Part shown: positions 34,540 through 43,012 of the stretch, piece by piece
Layout: each line of letters starts with the position of its first letter
How positions within the stretch are numbered: the stretch's first letter is position 1
Origin: Phycisphaeraceae bacterium
GTDB lineage: Bacteria; Planctomycetota; Phycisphaerae; Phycisphaerales; UBA1924
Assembly: GCA_019636515.1 (NCBI GenBank)
Contig: JAHBXI010000003.1
Span: 186,001 to 250,000, forward strand
Direction of reading: 5' to 3'
Length of the DNA stretch: 64,000 nt
The notes under the pieces: model-generated
What the model saw: only the letters and a program-made list of their open reading frames with translations
Told to the model about the DNA's origin: nothing
Database searches by the model: none
Made by a program: the position numbers and the translations under genes

Positions 34540-35262
34540 TCAGCGGACCTCCTGCCGGCACTGGATCGCGTCCGCGAGAACGGACTTGTTCGCATACTCC
34601 AGGTTGGAACCGGTCGGCAGGCCCCGGGCCAGCCGCGTCACCCGAACCCCCGGCCGCTTCGATACCTCCTGCATGAGGTACAGGCCCGTCCCGTCCCCCT
34701 CGACGGTCGGGTTCAGGCCCAGGATCACCTCGCGGATCACCCCGGACTCCGCCGCGCCTTCCCCGCGGTCGAGCCGATCGAGAAGGCCCGACACCGTCAG
34801 TTCCTCCGGCCCCACGCCGTCGAGGGGAGACATACGCCCCATCAGCACGTGGTACAAGCCCTTGTACAGGCCCGTCTGTTCAAGGGCGAGCAGATCTTTG
34901 GGCTGCTCAACCACCAGGACCGACGTGCGGTCGCGATGGGGATCCCGGCAGATGTCGCACCGGGGACCATGGCCCGCATCGGCCAGGTGATCGGTCAGAT
35001 TCCAGCAGACCTGGCAGTGGCGGACCCGCTGCTTGACGTCCTGGATCGCCCGGGCGAGCGAGAGGGCCTCCGGCTCGGCGGCCTTGAGGATGTGGAACGC
35101 GATCCGCTCGGCGGATCGGCGGCCGACCCCCGGCAGACGCGAGAGTTCCTCCATCAGACGATCCACGACCGATGGGTACGCGCCTCTCCGAACGGCCCGA
35201 AGGGAACCGTTGGGTCCCGAGCCGTTCCGGTCGGGGGCGGATTGACCCGAAGCGTCGATCAT
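34540..35262 (-). CDS. recR: Recombination protein RecR
   Basis: A 240-residue RecR that works with RecO (and RecF) in gap repair. It shows the N-terminal helix-hairpin-helix (LMEELSRLPGVGRRSAERIA), a zinc finger (CQVCWNL...GPRCDIC) and the Toprim domain (SVLVVEQPKDLLALEQTG), then the EELTVSGLLDRL and LGLNPTVEGDGTGLYL segments. An N-terminal extension of about 28 residues before the family start is of unclear validity; a later start at VVDRL would suit better but no ATG is there. It precedes rpoN on the same strand. Confidence 0.94.
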   Translation of the reverse strand: MIDASGQSAPDRNGSGPNGSLRAVRRGAYPSVVDRLMEELSRLPGVGRRSAERIAFHILKAAEPEALSLARAIQDVKQRVRHCQVCWNLTDHLADAGHGPRCDICRDPHRDRTSVLVVEQPKDLLALEQTGLYKGLYHVLMGRMSPLDGVGPEELTVSGLLDRLDRGEGAAESGVIREVILGLNPTVEGDGTGLYLMQEVSKRPGVRVTRLARGLPTGSNLEYANKSVLADAIQCRQEVR

Positions 35263-35296
35263 GCGTCATCGTAGGGAAGCGAACTATGATGACGGC

Positions 35297-35974
35297 ATGA
35301 CGACCTTCCCAGTCGCGGGAGCATCCGTCGGCACCCTGGACCCCGCCAAGACCACCGGGGTATCGGGCATCGGCCGTGCCTGGTGGTGGGTCGCGGCGGC
35401 GGCCGTGCTCGCCGCCACGCTCTCGCTGGCCTCCTGGTCGGTGAATCGGCCCAAGAACTTCGGTGTCGTCGAGCCCGGACGCGTCTACCGATCCGGTGAA
35501 CTCACCCCGTCGGCCATGAAGAAAGTCGTCCAGGCGCACGGCATCAAGACCGTCATTGACCTGGGAGCCTACGAGGCCGGATCGGGAGAAGAGGCACGCG
35601 CCCGCCAGACCGCCCGTGCCCTGGGTGTCACGCGGTTTGTGCTCCGCCTCGAGGGTGATTCGACGGGGAACCCGAACTATTACGTCCAGGCGCTCCGCCT
35701 GATCAACGATCCCGATCGCCAGCCGGTGCTCGTCCACTGCGCGGCCGGGGCCCAGCGGACCAGTTGCCTGATCCTCCTGCAGCGGCACATCGTCGAGGGG
35801 CGGGAGTACGGAACCGTCTTCAACGAAGCACGCCGACATCGGCACGACCCGGGGAACAACCCTTACGTGCTGCTCATGCTCGCGCAGTGGACGGAGAAGA
35901 TCGCGCGTGCGTACCGGGAGGGCGGGCTCATCCCCGGTGTTGACTCGGTCCCGGACCCCGTTGCCAACCCATGA
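35297..35974 (+). CDS. Membrane-anchored dual-specificity/tyrosine phosphatase family protein
   Basis: A 225-residue protein with one membrane helix (about 29-47, AWWWVAAAAVLAATLSLASW) followed by a cysteine phosphatase domain. The P-loop signature HCAAGAQRTS carries nucleophile C148 and R154; the general-acid loop is less obvious. GRVYRSGELTPSAMKKVVQ is the typical family entry motif. The substrate may be a phospholipid, phosphoinositol-like compound or phosphotyrosine; none can be picked. It overlaps the next gene by ATGA, so it is coupled to a glycosyltransferase. Confidence 0.85.
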   Translation: MTTFPVAGASVGTLDPAKTTGVSGIGRAWWWVAAAAVLAATLSLASWSVNRPKNFGVVEPGRVYRSGELTPSAMKKVVQAHGIKTVIDLGAYEAGSGEEARARQTARALGVTRFVLRLEGDSTGNPNYYVQALRLINDPDRQPVLVHCAAGAQRTSCLILLQRHIVEGREYGTVFNEARRHRHDPGNNPYVLLMLAQWTEKIARAYREGGLIPGVDSVPDPVANP

Positions 35975-37569
35975 TCCCGGGCGCTCGCACGCCCGAGGCG
36001 CCGGTCGGTCACCGACGCGCGGCCTGGCATCACCGCCCGGTGATCCAGGCGGTGCTGGTTCTCGCCGCGAGCCTGCTGATCTCCTGGCCGTTGCTCGGCC
36101 GCGCGGGCTTCAGCGGGACCGAAGGCCACCGCTGCATGCCGGCGTTCCACATGCTCGACGGGGGGAACTGGCTGGTCCCGCATCTCTTTGAACGCCCCTA
36201 CCTGCGCAAACCCCCGGGGATGCAGTGGGCGATCGCGGGCAGTTCCGCCCTGCTGGGAAGGACCGAATTCGCGGCCCGAGCGGTGTCGGCGTCGGCGGCG
36301 ACCATCGCCGCGCTGGCATGCCTCTGGTTCGGCCGGCGATGGTTCGGCCCCGCGGGCGGGCTGTACGCCGGACTGGCGCACGCCCTGATGCCGGTGTTGT
36401 GGATCTCGGCGCGAACGGCCGACATCGAATCACTGCACAACCTCGGCGTGCTGGTCGCGTGCCTGTCGGTGGTCGACCTCACGCTGCGGGAACGCCCATC
36501 AACGGGCCGGGACCAGGCCGTGATGGCCGCGATGGTCGCCGTCGGGATGATCGTCGCCGGGCTTGCGAAAGGGCCCTCGGGGGCGACGGCGATGGCCGGG
36601 TGCCTGTTGGCTCCGATCGCCGTGCGGCGATCACTCGGGCCGATGGCCAACCCCGCCCTGCTCGCCGGGATGGCGATGGCCGGGATTGTCCTGGGCGCCG
36701 TGTACGCCATGATCTCCCACGCCACGCGGATGATCCCGGATGAGGTTGTTACTCAGAACGTGGACGATTTCCTGTGGAAGAGCGGGGAGTGGTGGCGTGT
36801 GCTGTTGCTGGCGCCCACGAGTCTGGTCATGGCGCTCCCGGCGTCGTTTGCCCTGCTCTTCCCGTGGGGGCCGGACGCGATCGCGGAGCGACACCGGGAG
36901 GCGGCCCGCGACCACCCGCTGGCCTTCCCCGCGGCCCGGACCATCACGATCGCCGTTCTCCTGTCGCTGGGGATGCTCACCATCGCGGGAGTGAGCAACC
37001 CCAGGTACACGATGCCAACCCAGGTGCTCATCGCCCCGGTGGCGGGGTACCTCGGCCTTGGGCTGTCGGGGTTTTTCATCCGGAAGCGCCCCGCGATCGC
37101 GCGAGCCATGTTGCTCGGCCATCCCGCGGTTTCGGCGGCGGTGCTGTCCGTGGCCGCCCTGGTGACCGTCGGGATGTGGGAGAGGTGGCGCACGCGCGTT
37201 GAAGGACGTGGGGCGGGAGAACTGATCGCCTCGGTGGTCCCTCCCGGTTCCCTGCTGGTCGCCGACCATCTCGTCGAAGCGCGGCCGGATGTTCTGTGGT
37301 ACGCGCAGCAGCGCGGCCACAACCTGCGTGCGGTGTGGCGCGGGTTGAACACTTCTCCGCGACACTCCGTCGATCTGGACGCTTACTACATCCTGAGGGA
37401 TGACACGATGACCCGGGAAGTGGACCGCTTCATGCACCTGAACCCGGGCGAGGTCTTTGTCGAGCGGGGCGCGGGATCGGTGTATCAGTTCTCCTTCCGC
37501 GTATTGACCGCGGCCGGAGAGCGTGGACGATCCGAGCCCGAGCCTCCCCTGGCAACGGACACCCGATAA
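35971..37569 (+). CDS. Glycosyltransferase family 39 (ArnT-like) membrane protein
   Basis: A 532-residue multi-pass transferase with about ten hydrophobic helices. The N-terminal loop after helix 1 contains the GT39 signature region (SGTEGHRCMPAFHMLDGGNW, LVPHLFERPYLRKPPGMQWA), where the conserved acidic and Pro residues of the lipid-linked-sugar site lie. It transfers a sugar from a polyprenyl-phosphate donor to an envelope acceptor; the acceptor is unknown. It starts on the ATGA overlap with the membrane phosphatase. The C-terminal domain (residues about 400-510) is soluble, facing the periplasm. Confidence 0.85.
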   Translation: MIPGARTPEAPVGHRRAAWHHRPVIQAVLVLAASLLISWPLLGRAGFSGTEGHRCMPAFHMLDGGNWLVPHLFERPYLRKPPGMQWAIAGSSALLGRTEFAARAVSASAATIAALACLWFGRRWFGPAGGLYAGLAHALMPVLWISARTADIESLHNLGVLVACLSVVDLTLRERPSTGRDQAVMAAMVAVGMIVAGLAKGPSGATAMAGCLLAPIAVRRSLGPMANPALLAGMAMAGIVLGAVYAMISHATRMIPDEVVTQNVDDFLWKSGEWWRVLLLAPTSLVMALPASFALLFPWGPDAIAERHREAARDHPLAFPAARTITIAVLLSLGMLTIAGVSNPRYTMPTQVLIAPVAGYLGLGLSGFFIRKRPAIARAMLLGHPAVSAAVLSVAALVTVGMWERWRTRVEGRGAGELIASVVPPGSLLVADHLVEARPDVLWYAQQRGHNLRAVWRGLNTSPRHSVDLDAYYILRDDTMTREVDRFMHLNPGEVFVERGAGSVYQFSFRVLTAAGERGRSEPEPPLATDTR

Positions 37570-38018
37570 CCGCCCCGATCGTCCGAGAACACTCCCGGAT
37601 GGGGAGCGGGATTGCCCAGATTAACACCCCCCTTGTTCCCGGGTTTGCGCGGCGGCAATCCGCTGTTTTTTCAATGATTTTTTGAAGAGTTCTCAAGACC
37701 CCGCCTTTGCGGAATCTTCGTGCGAATGGCCTTGAACACCGTACTCGGCGCGATTACCTTCAGTCCGTTCCGCCCGCGTTCCCGTGCCTGGTTTCGATGG
37801 CGTTTGGTTCGGGTCGGCGATCCCCGCGTCACGCGGGCCGGCCCGGATGAACAAACGCACGCGGCACGGGCAGCCAAGCCCGAGCGTGAGGGACAAAGAG
37901 AGAGTCCTGGCGCTCGTATTGAAGACAGCAACCTCCGCCACCGGGAGAGAGAGTGGAGGTTGCTGTTCTTCATTTTGCCGGTGTTCATCTTCCGCCGCTG
38001 CGTGCGCGGCGCACCGCC
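37570..38018. other. Intergenic region between convergent genes with a strong hairpin
   Basis: About 450 bp separate the glycosyltransferase (plus) and cysS (minus). I see no convincing gene. Several overlapping short ORFs are low-complexity. The GC-rich stretch CCCGCGTCACGCGGG near 37825 can also fold. The main feature is the hairpin at 37925-37966, listed separately. Confidence 0.5.
37925..37977 (+). terminator. Bidirectional-type terminator hairpin
   Basis: ACAGCAACCTCC (37925-37936) and GGAGGTTGCTGT (37955-37966) pair perfectly over 12 bp around an 18-base purine-rich loop, followed on the plus strand by TTCTTCATTTT. It can stop transcription from the left and, less strongly, from cysS on the right. 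Confidence 0.75.
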
Positions 38019-39680
38019 TCAGTTCCGGCGGACCTCGACCTTGCCGCCGGCCACGTCCTTGATCGCAAACCCCATCGCCGCGAGTTCATCTCGGATGCGG
38101 TCGGAGGTCGCAAAGTCCCTGGCCGCGCGGGCGGCCGCGCGGGCGTGGAGCCGATGCACGACGGTTGGGTCGGGGGCCAGGCCGTCGCGGAACACACCGA
38201 TCTCGGTGCTCGCCGAGGCCGGGCGTTCCAGGCCGACGACACCGATGACGTCATCGAACAGGCGCATCATCATCGCGTCGTTGCGCGACGGCTCGGGGGT
38301 TCGCGAGATCCACTTGTTGATCTCCGCGACGGCCTCCGCGACGTTGAGGTCGTTGTTCATGGCGGCGGCGAACCATCGCCCCACCTCGGGATCAACCGAC
38401 GAGTCCGCCGCGCCCTGGTCGGCCCTTTCGAGAAACGAGCGCCAGCGATCGACCAGGCGGCCGCTGTCCCGAAGCCCCTGGTCGGTGAAGTTCGCGTTGC
38501 TTCGGTAGTGCGTCTTGACCAGTTCCAGGCGCAGGGCCGCCGGCTCGACGCCACGGGCAAACAGGTCGCGGGGCGTGTGGAAGTTCCCCTTGCTCTTGCT
38601 CATTTTTTCCCCGTCGACAAGCAGGAATCGCGGGTGGAACCACATCGCGGCGAAGGTGCCCCGGCCGGGGTCCTGGTTGAAGGCCGCGCACGACTGGGCG
38701 ATCTCGCATTCGTGGTGCGGGAAGATGTTGTCCTCCCCGCCCGAGTGCAAATCGATGATCGCGGGCTGGTCCGTGGCGTGGACCAGCGCATCAAGCAGGG
38801 CGGGCCCGACGCCGCCCGACGGCCCGGCGGACGCCGACGCATCACCCGCGGCGAGCAGCCGCTCGGCCGCCATCACCGTACACTCGATATGCCACCCGGG
38901 GTATCCGGTTCCCCAGGGCGAGTCCCACTTCATGACGTGCGACGGATCGGACTTCCAGAGCAGGAAGTCCGCCGGATGGCGTTTCTGGGACTGGTTGGCG
39001 GCACTGACGCGGCCACCGCGACCCTCGGAGAGTTGGTCGATGGTGTTGCCGCTCAGACGCCCGTAAGGGGCGAAACTCGGAACATGGAAATACACCGTCT
39101 GAGAACCCGGCTCACCGACGCCGTAGGCGTGGCCCCGCTCGATCAGCCGGCGGATGACCTGGATCATCCCGGCGACCTTCCGGGTGGCCCGCGGCATCAG
39201 GGTGGGGTCGTCCGCCGCCTCGATGGCGACTTTCAGGCCCAGGCGTCGCGCGTCCTCGACAAAGCGCCCGGCGTAATACGCCGCGATCTGGTACGGGTCC
39301 GAAGGATCGACCGGCGAGCCCTCGGGCACGAGGCCGGATTTTTTCTCCTGGAGCAGGCGTCGCCCCGCCACGGACATGCGGTCTTCCCCGGATTCGCCGC
39401 CCTCGGCGTCGTCGGTCATGTGCCCGACGTCGGTGATGTTCATCACGTGTGTGACGCGCCGGGGTCCGCGGTGTCGCCGGCCGTCCGGCCCGGTCAGGTC
39501 GCACAGCGGCGACTCAATCCACCGGCGGAGGACGTCCGCCGCCAGGAACGACCGGAAATTGCCGATGTGGGCGTCGTCGTAGACCGTCGGGCCGCAGGTG
39601 TAGAACGTCACGTGCGAGGGGTCGCGCGGGTGGAACTCCTCGAGGTCCTTGGTCAGCGTGTTGTGCAGGCGCAGTGGCAT
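38019..39680 (-). CDS. cysS: Cysteinyl-tRNA synthetase
   Basis: Class I synthetase of 553 residues that charges tRNA-Cys. HIGN (38-41) and KMSKS (359-363) form the ATP site; C29, C267 and the HHECE region near 322-326 are the zinc ligands. It is longer than E. coli CysS (461) because of inserts around residues 65-125 (GRRHRGPRRVTHV, then EGGESGEDRMS) and 278-300 (ASASAGPSGGVG). The C-terminal helical domain is complete. ATG 39680 gives the canonical MPLRLHNTLT start. It lies 18 bp from the next gene on the same strand. Confidence 0.96.
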   Translation of the reverse strand: MPLRLHNTLTKDLEEFHPRDPSHVTFYTCGPTVYDDAHIGNFRSFLAADVLRRWIESPLCDLTGPDGRRHRGPRRVTHVMNITDVGHMTDDAEGGESGEDRMSVAGRRLLQEKKSGLVPEGSPVDPSDPYQIAAYYAGRFVEDARRLGLKVAIEAADDPTLMPRATRKVAGMIQVIRRLIERGHAYGVGEPGSQTVYFHVPSFAPYGRLSGNTIDQLSEGRGGRVSAANQSQKRHPADFLLWKSDPSHVMKWDSPWGTGYPGWHIECTVMAAERLLAAGDASASAGPSGGVGPALLDALVHATDQPAIIDLHSGGEDNIFPHHECEIAQSCAAFNQDPGRGTFAAMWFHPRFLLVDGEKMSKSKGNFHTPRDLFARGVEPAALRLELVKTHYRSNANFTDQGLRDSGRLVDRWRSFLERADQGAADSSVDPEVGRWFAAAMNNDLNVAEAVAEINKWISRTPEPSRNDAMMMRLFDDVIGVVGLERPASASTEIGVFRDGLAPDPTVVHRLHARAAARAARDFATSDRIRDELAAMGFAIKDVAGGKVEVRRN

Positions 39681-39698
39681 CGCCCATCGTATTCGCCG

Positions 39699-41777
39699 TC
39701 ACGTCCCCCGCGCGTGCCGGGCGTACAGCAGCCATTCCACCATCAGCAGGACCAGCACCGCGACCAGCAGGTGCGGGCCGATCTCTCGCCCGATCGGGGA
39801 CGACGCCCCCCCCCGCTCCCGGCGTGAACTCGCCTGCCATCCGAGGTCTTCGGCCGTGCGCAGCGATGTCTCATCCGCGTCCAGGAGGTTGACGGCGAAC
39901 ACCCGTGGCGTGACCGAGGCGGGAGAGACCGCGTACACCCCCGCCCTTCGTACACGCCCGAGGGACACAAGCCGCCCCAGGTCCGACACGGTCCCGACCG
40001 CCGGGACCGGCGTTTCGATCCGTTCGGGACCCAGCAGCACCACCGTCCCCACCGAGGACGGCACCACCGCCTCGATCACGTCGGCGGTTCTCCGACCGAC
40101 TCCCGCCTCATCCTCGGGGCGCACGGTAAGAAAATCGACGGCGTTGGCGAGGAAGATCGTGAACCCGACCTGGAGCCCCCAGTTCGATCGGTCCAGCCCG
40201 AACCCGACCGCCACGTGGCGGACACCCCCGGCTTCGACCAGGGAGATCAGCGGTCCCGACGCCCCGCGAGCCAGGTCCGTGCTTGTCACGCCGGCCGGCC
40301 GGCCATCGGGCTCGATCAGGGTCGATCCCGGCAGGGCGTAGACCGCGTCGAGCGTCACGTCCCGCAGGAGCGGGTGGTTTCGATCCCACGAAAGGACCGC
40401 GTCGCGCTCACCCGTATCCTCGCCCGGTTCGGGGGAGACGATGCCCAACGCCGGGAGGCCTCCGCCCAGCACGATCGACGGGACAGGCGGGGCGATGGCG
40501 GGGGTCACGCGGTCAAACACGATCAGGTCGAAGATCCCCGCCGCCGAACCGACGGCGATGTCACCCGCCGATTCGGGTGTGGATCGGATGGAGGCGGGGT
40601 TCAGTTCGCGCAGGATGCTCTCGATGACCCATGCCGGGGTGTCCGAGTCGGGCGCGGCCGATTCGTCGCCCGGAGCGGGCGGGTCGGGCATCACCAGCAG
40701 GATCCTGGGCGGACGCGGCGCCGCGATGGTGATCCACGCGCGGTCGTCCGCGGAGAGCAGGTCACGCCCGACCAGTTCAATCCCGACCACGCCCTCATCG
40801 CGAGTGGAAACCTCGAACGTCGCGGTCAGCACGCCCGGCGAATCGCCCTGGGAGGCTGGGATTTCCACGGCTCGCCGCTCACGCTCCGCGCCGTCGAACG
40901 TGACCGAGATCGCCGCCGTCCGGGGGCGGCCGAGGGCGTTGTGAAACTCCGCGAACAGGCGCACCAGGGCCGGGTTCGCCGCGTCTCGCCGGGCGCTCAG
41001 GGCCACGATGCCGGCGTTGTCCCGCCCCGGCGGAGGCTCGGGAGATTCACCCGTCGTCGCCGGTGACGGCCCGACACGCTCGAGCCGGACCTCGGCCCCC
41101 GGCGGGGCACGAACGCCGGGACCGCCCGATGATCCATCGGAAAAAACCAGCACCAGCGGGCGCTGTCCCGGCGTGGGAGTTTCGGCGGTCGGGTCGCCGA
41201 TCCCCCCGAGCATCGCCCCGGCAAGTTCCATCGCGGCGTCGAGGTCCAGGGGCTGGTCGGTCGGCTCGGCCGACTCGATCGCCGACCGCACGAGCCGCCT
41301 GTCCCAGGTGATGGGGGTCAGGGTCCGGGCGGTGGCGGCGGCGGAGATCACCCCCGCGCGAACCCCGCGGCCGGTCCGCATCGCCTCATCCACGACCCGC
41401 AGCGCCCGCCGCCGCGCCTCGTCGAATCTCGATGAATCGTCCGGCCCTTGCTGTCCGTCCAGGGCGCTCATCGACGCCGAGCCGTCGATGATGATGACCA
41501 TCGTGGAAGAGGCGGCCGAGCCCGACCCCCCGATCGAGGGGCGGCCGATCGCCAGCACGAGCAGCCCCACCAGGACCGCATGAAGCAGGAACAGCCACGA
41601 AGGACGCACCCACCTCCACGGGATGTTCGCTTCGAGGTCCTGGTACGACTCGCGCCAGAGAAGCGTCGAACTCACCCGCACCGGTCGGCGGCGGAGTTTG
41701 AGCAGGTACAGCACCGCCAGCGCGGGCAGCGCGACCGCGCCCGCGATCGCCGCCGCGGCAGGCTCCAGGAGCGTCAT
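39699..41777 (-). CDS. BatA-like membrane protein with VWA domain
   Basis: A 692-residue membrane protein. Two N-terminal helices (about 10-28 and 60-78) bracket the BatA-type linker region LRRRPVRVSSTLLWRESYQD. A von Willebrand factor A domain follows, with the MIDAS sequence DGSAS at 98-102. A long Ala/Pro-rich extracytoplasmic region and a final membrane helix (LLVAVLVLLMVEWLLYA) complete it. Proteins of this type occur with MoxR AAA ATPases and DUF58 proteins; none is nearby. ATG 41777 (MTLLEPAAAAIAGAVALPAL) is used. It lies 18 bp from cysS, possibly cotranscribed. Confidence 0.85.
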   Translation of the reverse strand: MTLLEPAAAAIAGAVALPALAVLYLLKLRRRPVRVSSTLLWRESYQDLEANIPWRWVRPSWLFLLHAVLVGLLVLAIGRPSIGGSGSAASSTMVIIIDGSASMSALDGQQGPDDSSRFDEARRRALRVVDEAMRTGRGVRAGVISAAATARTLTPITWDRRLVRSAIESAEPTDQPLDLDAAMELAGAMLGGIGDPTAETPTPGQRPLVLVFSDGSSGGPGVRAPPGAEVRLERVGPSPATTGESPEPPPGRDNAGIVALSARRDAANPALVRLFAEFHNALGRPRTAAISVTFDGAERERRAVEIPASQGDSPGVLTATFEVSTRDEGVVGIELVGRDLLSADDRAWITIAAPRPPRILLVMPDPPAPGDESAAPDSDTPAWVIESILRELNPASIRSTPESAGDIAVGSAAGIFDLIVFDRVTPAIAPPVPSIVLGGGLPALGIVSPEPGEDTGERDAVLSWDRNHPLLRDVTLDAVYALPGSTLIEPDGRPAGVTSTDLARGASGPLISLVEAGGVRHVAVGFGLDRSNWGLQVGFTIFLANAVDFLTVRPEDEAGVGRRTADVIEAVVPSSVGTVVLLGPERIETPVPAVGTVSDLGRLVSLGRVRRAGVYAVSPASVTPRVFAVNLLDADETSLRTAEDLGWQASSRRERGGASSPIGREIGPHLLVAVLVLLMVEWLLYARHARGT

Positions 41778-41838
41778 CGATCCACTGTAGGGTTCGGGTT
41801 GATTCGATCGAGCCTCCCGCTCGCGTTCACGGCGGCGG

Positions 41839-42531
41839 TCATGCGCCCCACCCCGCCGGCGGTGTCGGTGGCGACGGAGCGATCCCGGGCCGGCGCGGCG
41901 CGGCTTCCCGGGCATCGTCCGGCGGGCGGTACGACGTGCCCAGGATGTACGTCTCGCGAGAGACCTCCCGGCTGGCCTTTGGCTTGAACCCGCGGGCCTC
42001 ACGGAAAAGCCCGCGCGCCTGCTCGACCAGCGCCGGATACTCCGCCCCCTCGAAGATCTTCATCGCCAGGTGCCCGCCTGGTCTCAGCAGCGCGGGGAGC
42101 ACCTCCAGAACTCGGCGGCACAGCCGGGCCGAGAGCAGGTCGTCCCCGTGCCCGGAGGTGTTGGGGGCCATGTCGCTGAGCACCACGTCAAACCCAGCCG
42201 CGCCGCCCGGCCCGGCCCGGAGCAAGTCCGAAGGATCCACCGTGAACACATCCCCCACCAGGCACCGGACGTTGCCGCCCACCGATTCGGCCAGAAGCGG
42301 GGAGCACCCCAGCAGATCGATCCCCACCACGGCCCCGCGCGGGCCGACCAGGTCCGCCGCCACCTGCACCCACGAGCCCGGGGCGCACCCCAGGTCGAGT
42401 ACCCGGTCCCCCGGCCGGATCAGGCCCTTGCGGTCGTTGATCTCGATCAGTTTGTACGCCGAGCGGGCAAGGTACCCGTCGGCCTTGGCACGCTTGAAGT
42501 ATTCGTCGTGGAGTTTCCTGGGCCGGGCCAT
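41839..42531 (-). CDS. rlmE: 23S rRNA 2'-O-ribose methyltransferase RlmE
   Basis: A 230-residue FtsJ-type enzyme that methylates U2552 of 23S rRNA late in 50S assembly. The SAM motif is DLGCAPGSW (46-54); the catalytic set is K27 (SAYKL), D120 (LSDMAPNTSG) and K158 (MKIFEG). The last about 25 residues are a low-complexity Pro-rich tail beyond the family's normal end. ATG 42531 gives MARPRKLHDEYFKRAKADGY, the family start. It lies 24 bp from iscX, same strand. Confidence 0.94.
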   Translation of the reverse strand: MARPRKLHDEYFKRAKADGYLARSAYKLIEINDRKGLIRPGDRVLDLGCAPGSWVQVAADLVGPRGAVVGIDLLGCSPLLAESVGGNVRCLVGDVFTVDPSDLLRAGPGGAAGFDVVLSDMAPNTSGHGDDLLSARLCRRVLEVLPALLRPGGHLAMKIFEGAEYPALVEQARGLFREARGFKPKASREVSRETYILGTSYRPPDDAREAAPRRPGIAPSPPTPPAGWGA

Positions 42532-42555
42532 GCGATCTCGCGGTCATGCCGCCGT

Positions 42556-42786
42556 TCAATCTTCCTCGGCGGCCAGGTCCTCCCGGGCCTCGTGCCAACG
42601 GACCTGGATCGTCTCCAGGATCTTCTCGTTGACGGGGTGGCCGGGTTCCTCCCGGAAGCCGTCCAGACCCTCGACCATCGTGCGAAGTTCCGTGAAACGC
42701 ACGGTGAACGGGTCGCGGTCGGGGTACGACGCGGCAAGTTTCTCGCCGATCTCATCGACGTCGAGCCAGCCGTAACTCCGGTCCAT
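42556..42786 (-). CDS. iscX: Fe-S assembly adaptor IscX
   Basis: A 76-residue acidic protein of the IscX/YfhJ family, which binds IscS and modulates Fe-S cluster assembly. DVDEIGEKLAASYPDRDPFT and VRFTELRTMVEGLDGF match the family's conserved blocks, and NEKILETIQVRWHEARE its C-terminal helix. The isc operon itself is absent from this window, although a 2Fe-2S ferredoxin of the isc type sits at 48714. The start is ATG 42786. It precedes rlmE closely. Confidence 0.9.
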   Translation of the reverse strand: MDRSYGWLDVDEIGEKLAASYPDRDPFTVRFTELRTMVEGLDGFREEPGHPVNEKILETIQVRWHEAREDLAAEED

Positions 42787-43012
42787 GGGCGATCGTAGAG
42801 GCCCGATCACGCCCGGGCTGCGCGCACGCCGGTCGCGCTCGCTGGTGACGGGCATCCCGGTCGTCGCCGCATCGCTCCCGGGGTTCCACGGACCTGCCCG
42901 GAGGTGAACCACCCACCGCTCTGGCCGTCCATTGCAATCGCCCTGAGCGGGGGTGCCGGGAGCGACGCGTCCGGCAGAGCGTTCCCCTGATGAATGCGAT
43001 ACCCTGCGGACC

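Noticed and set aside
37693-37988. Minus-strand ORF rich in Arg and Lys as a ribosomal-type small protein
   Set aside because: Start and ribosome site are not convincing, the frame overlaps a strong terminator hairpin, and no family match is apparent.
42953-43012. Upstream extension of the restriction-modification enzyme
   Set aside because: The 20 extra residues are low-complexity and ATG 43013 gives a natural N-terminus.
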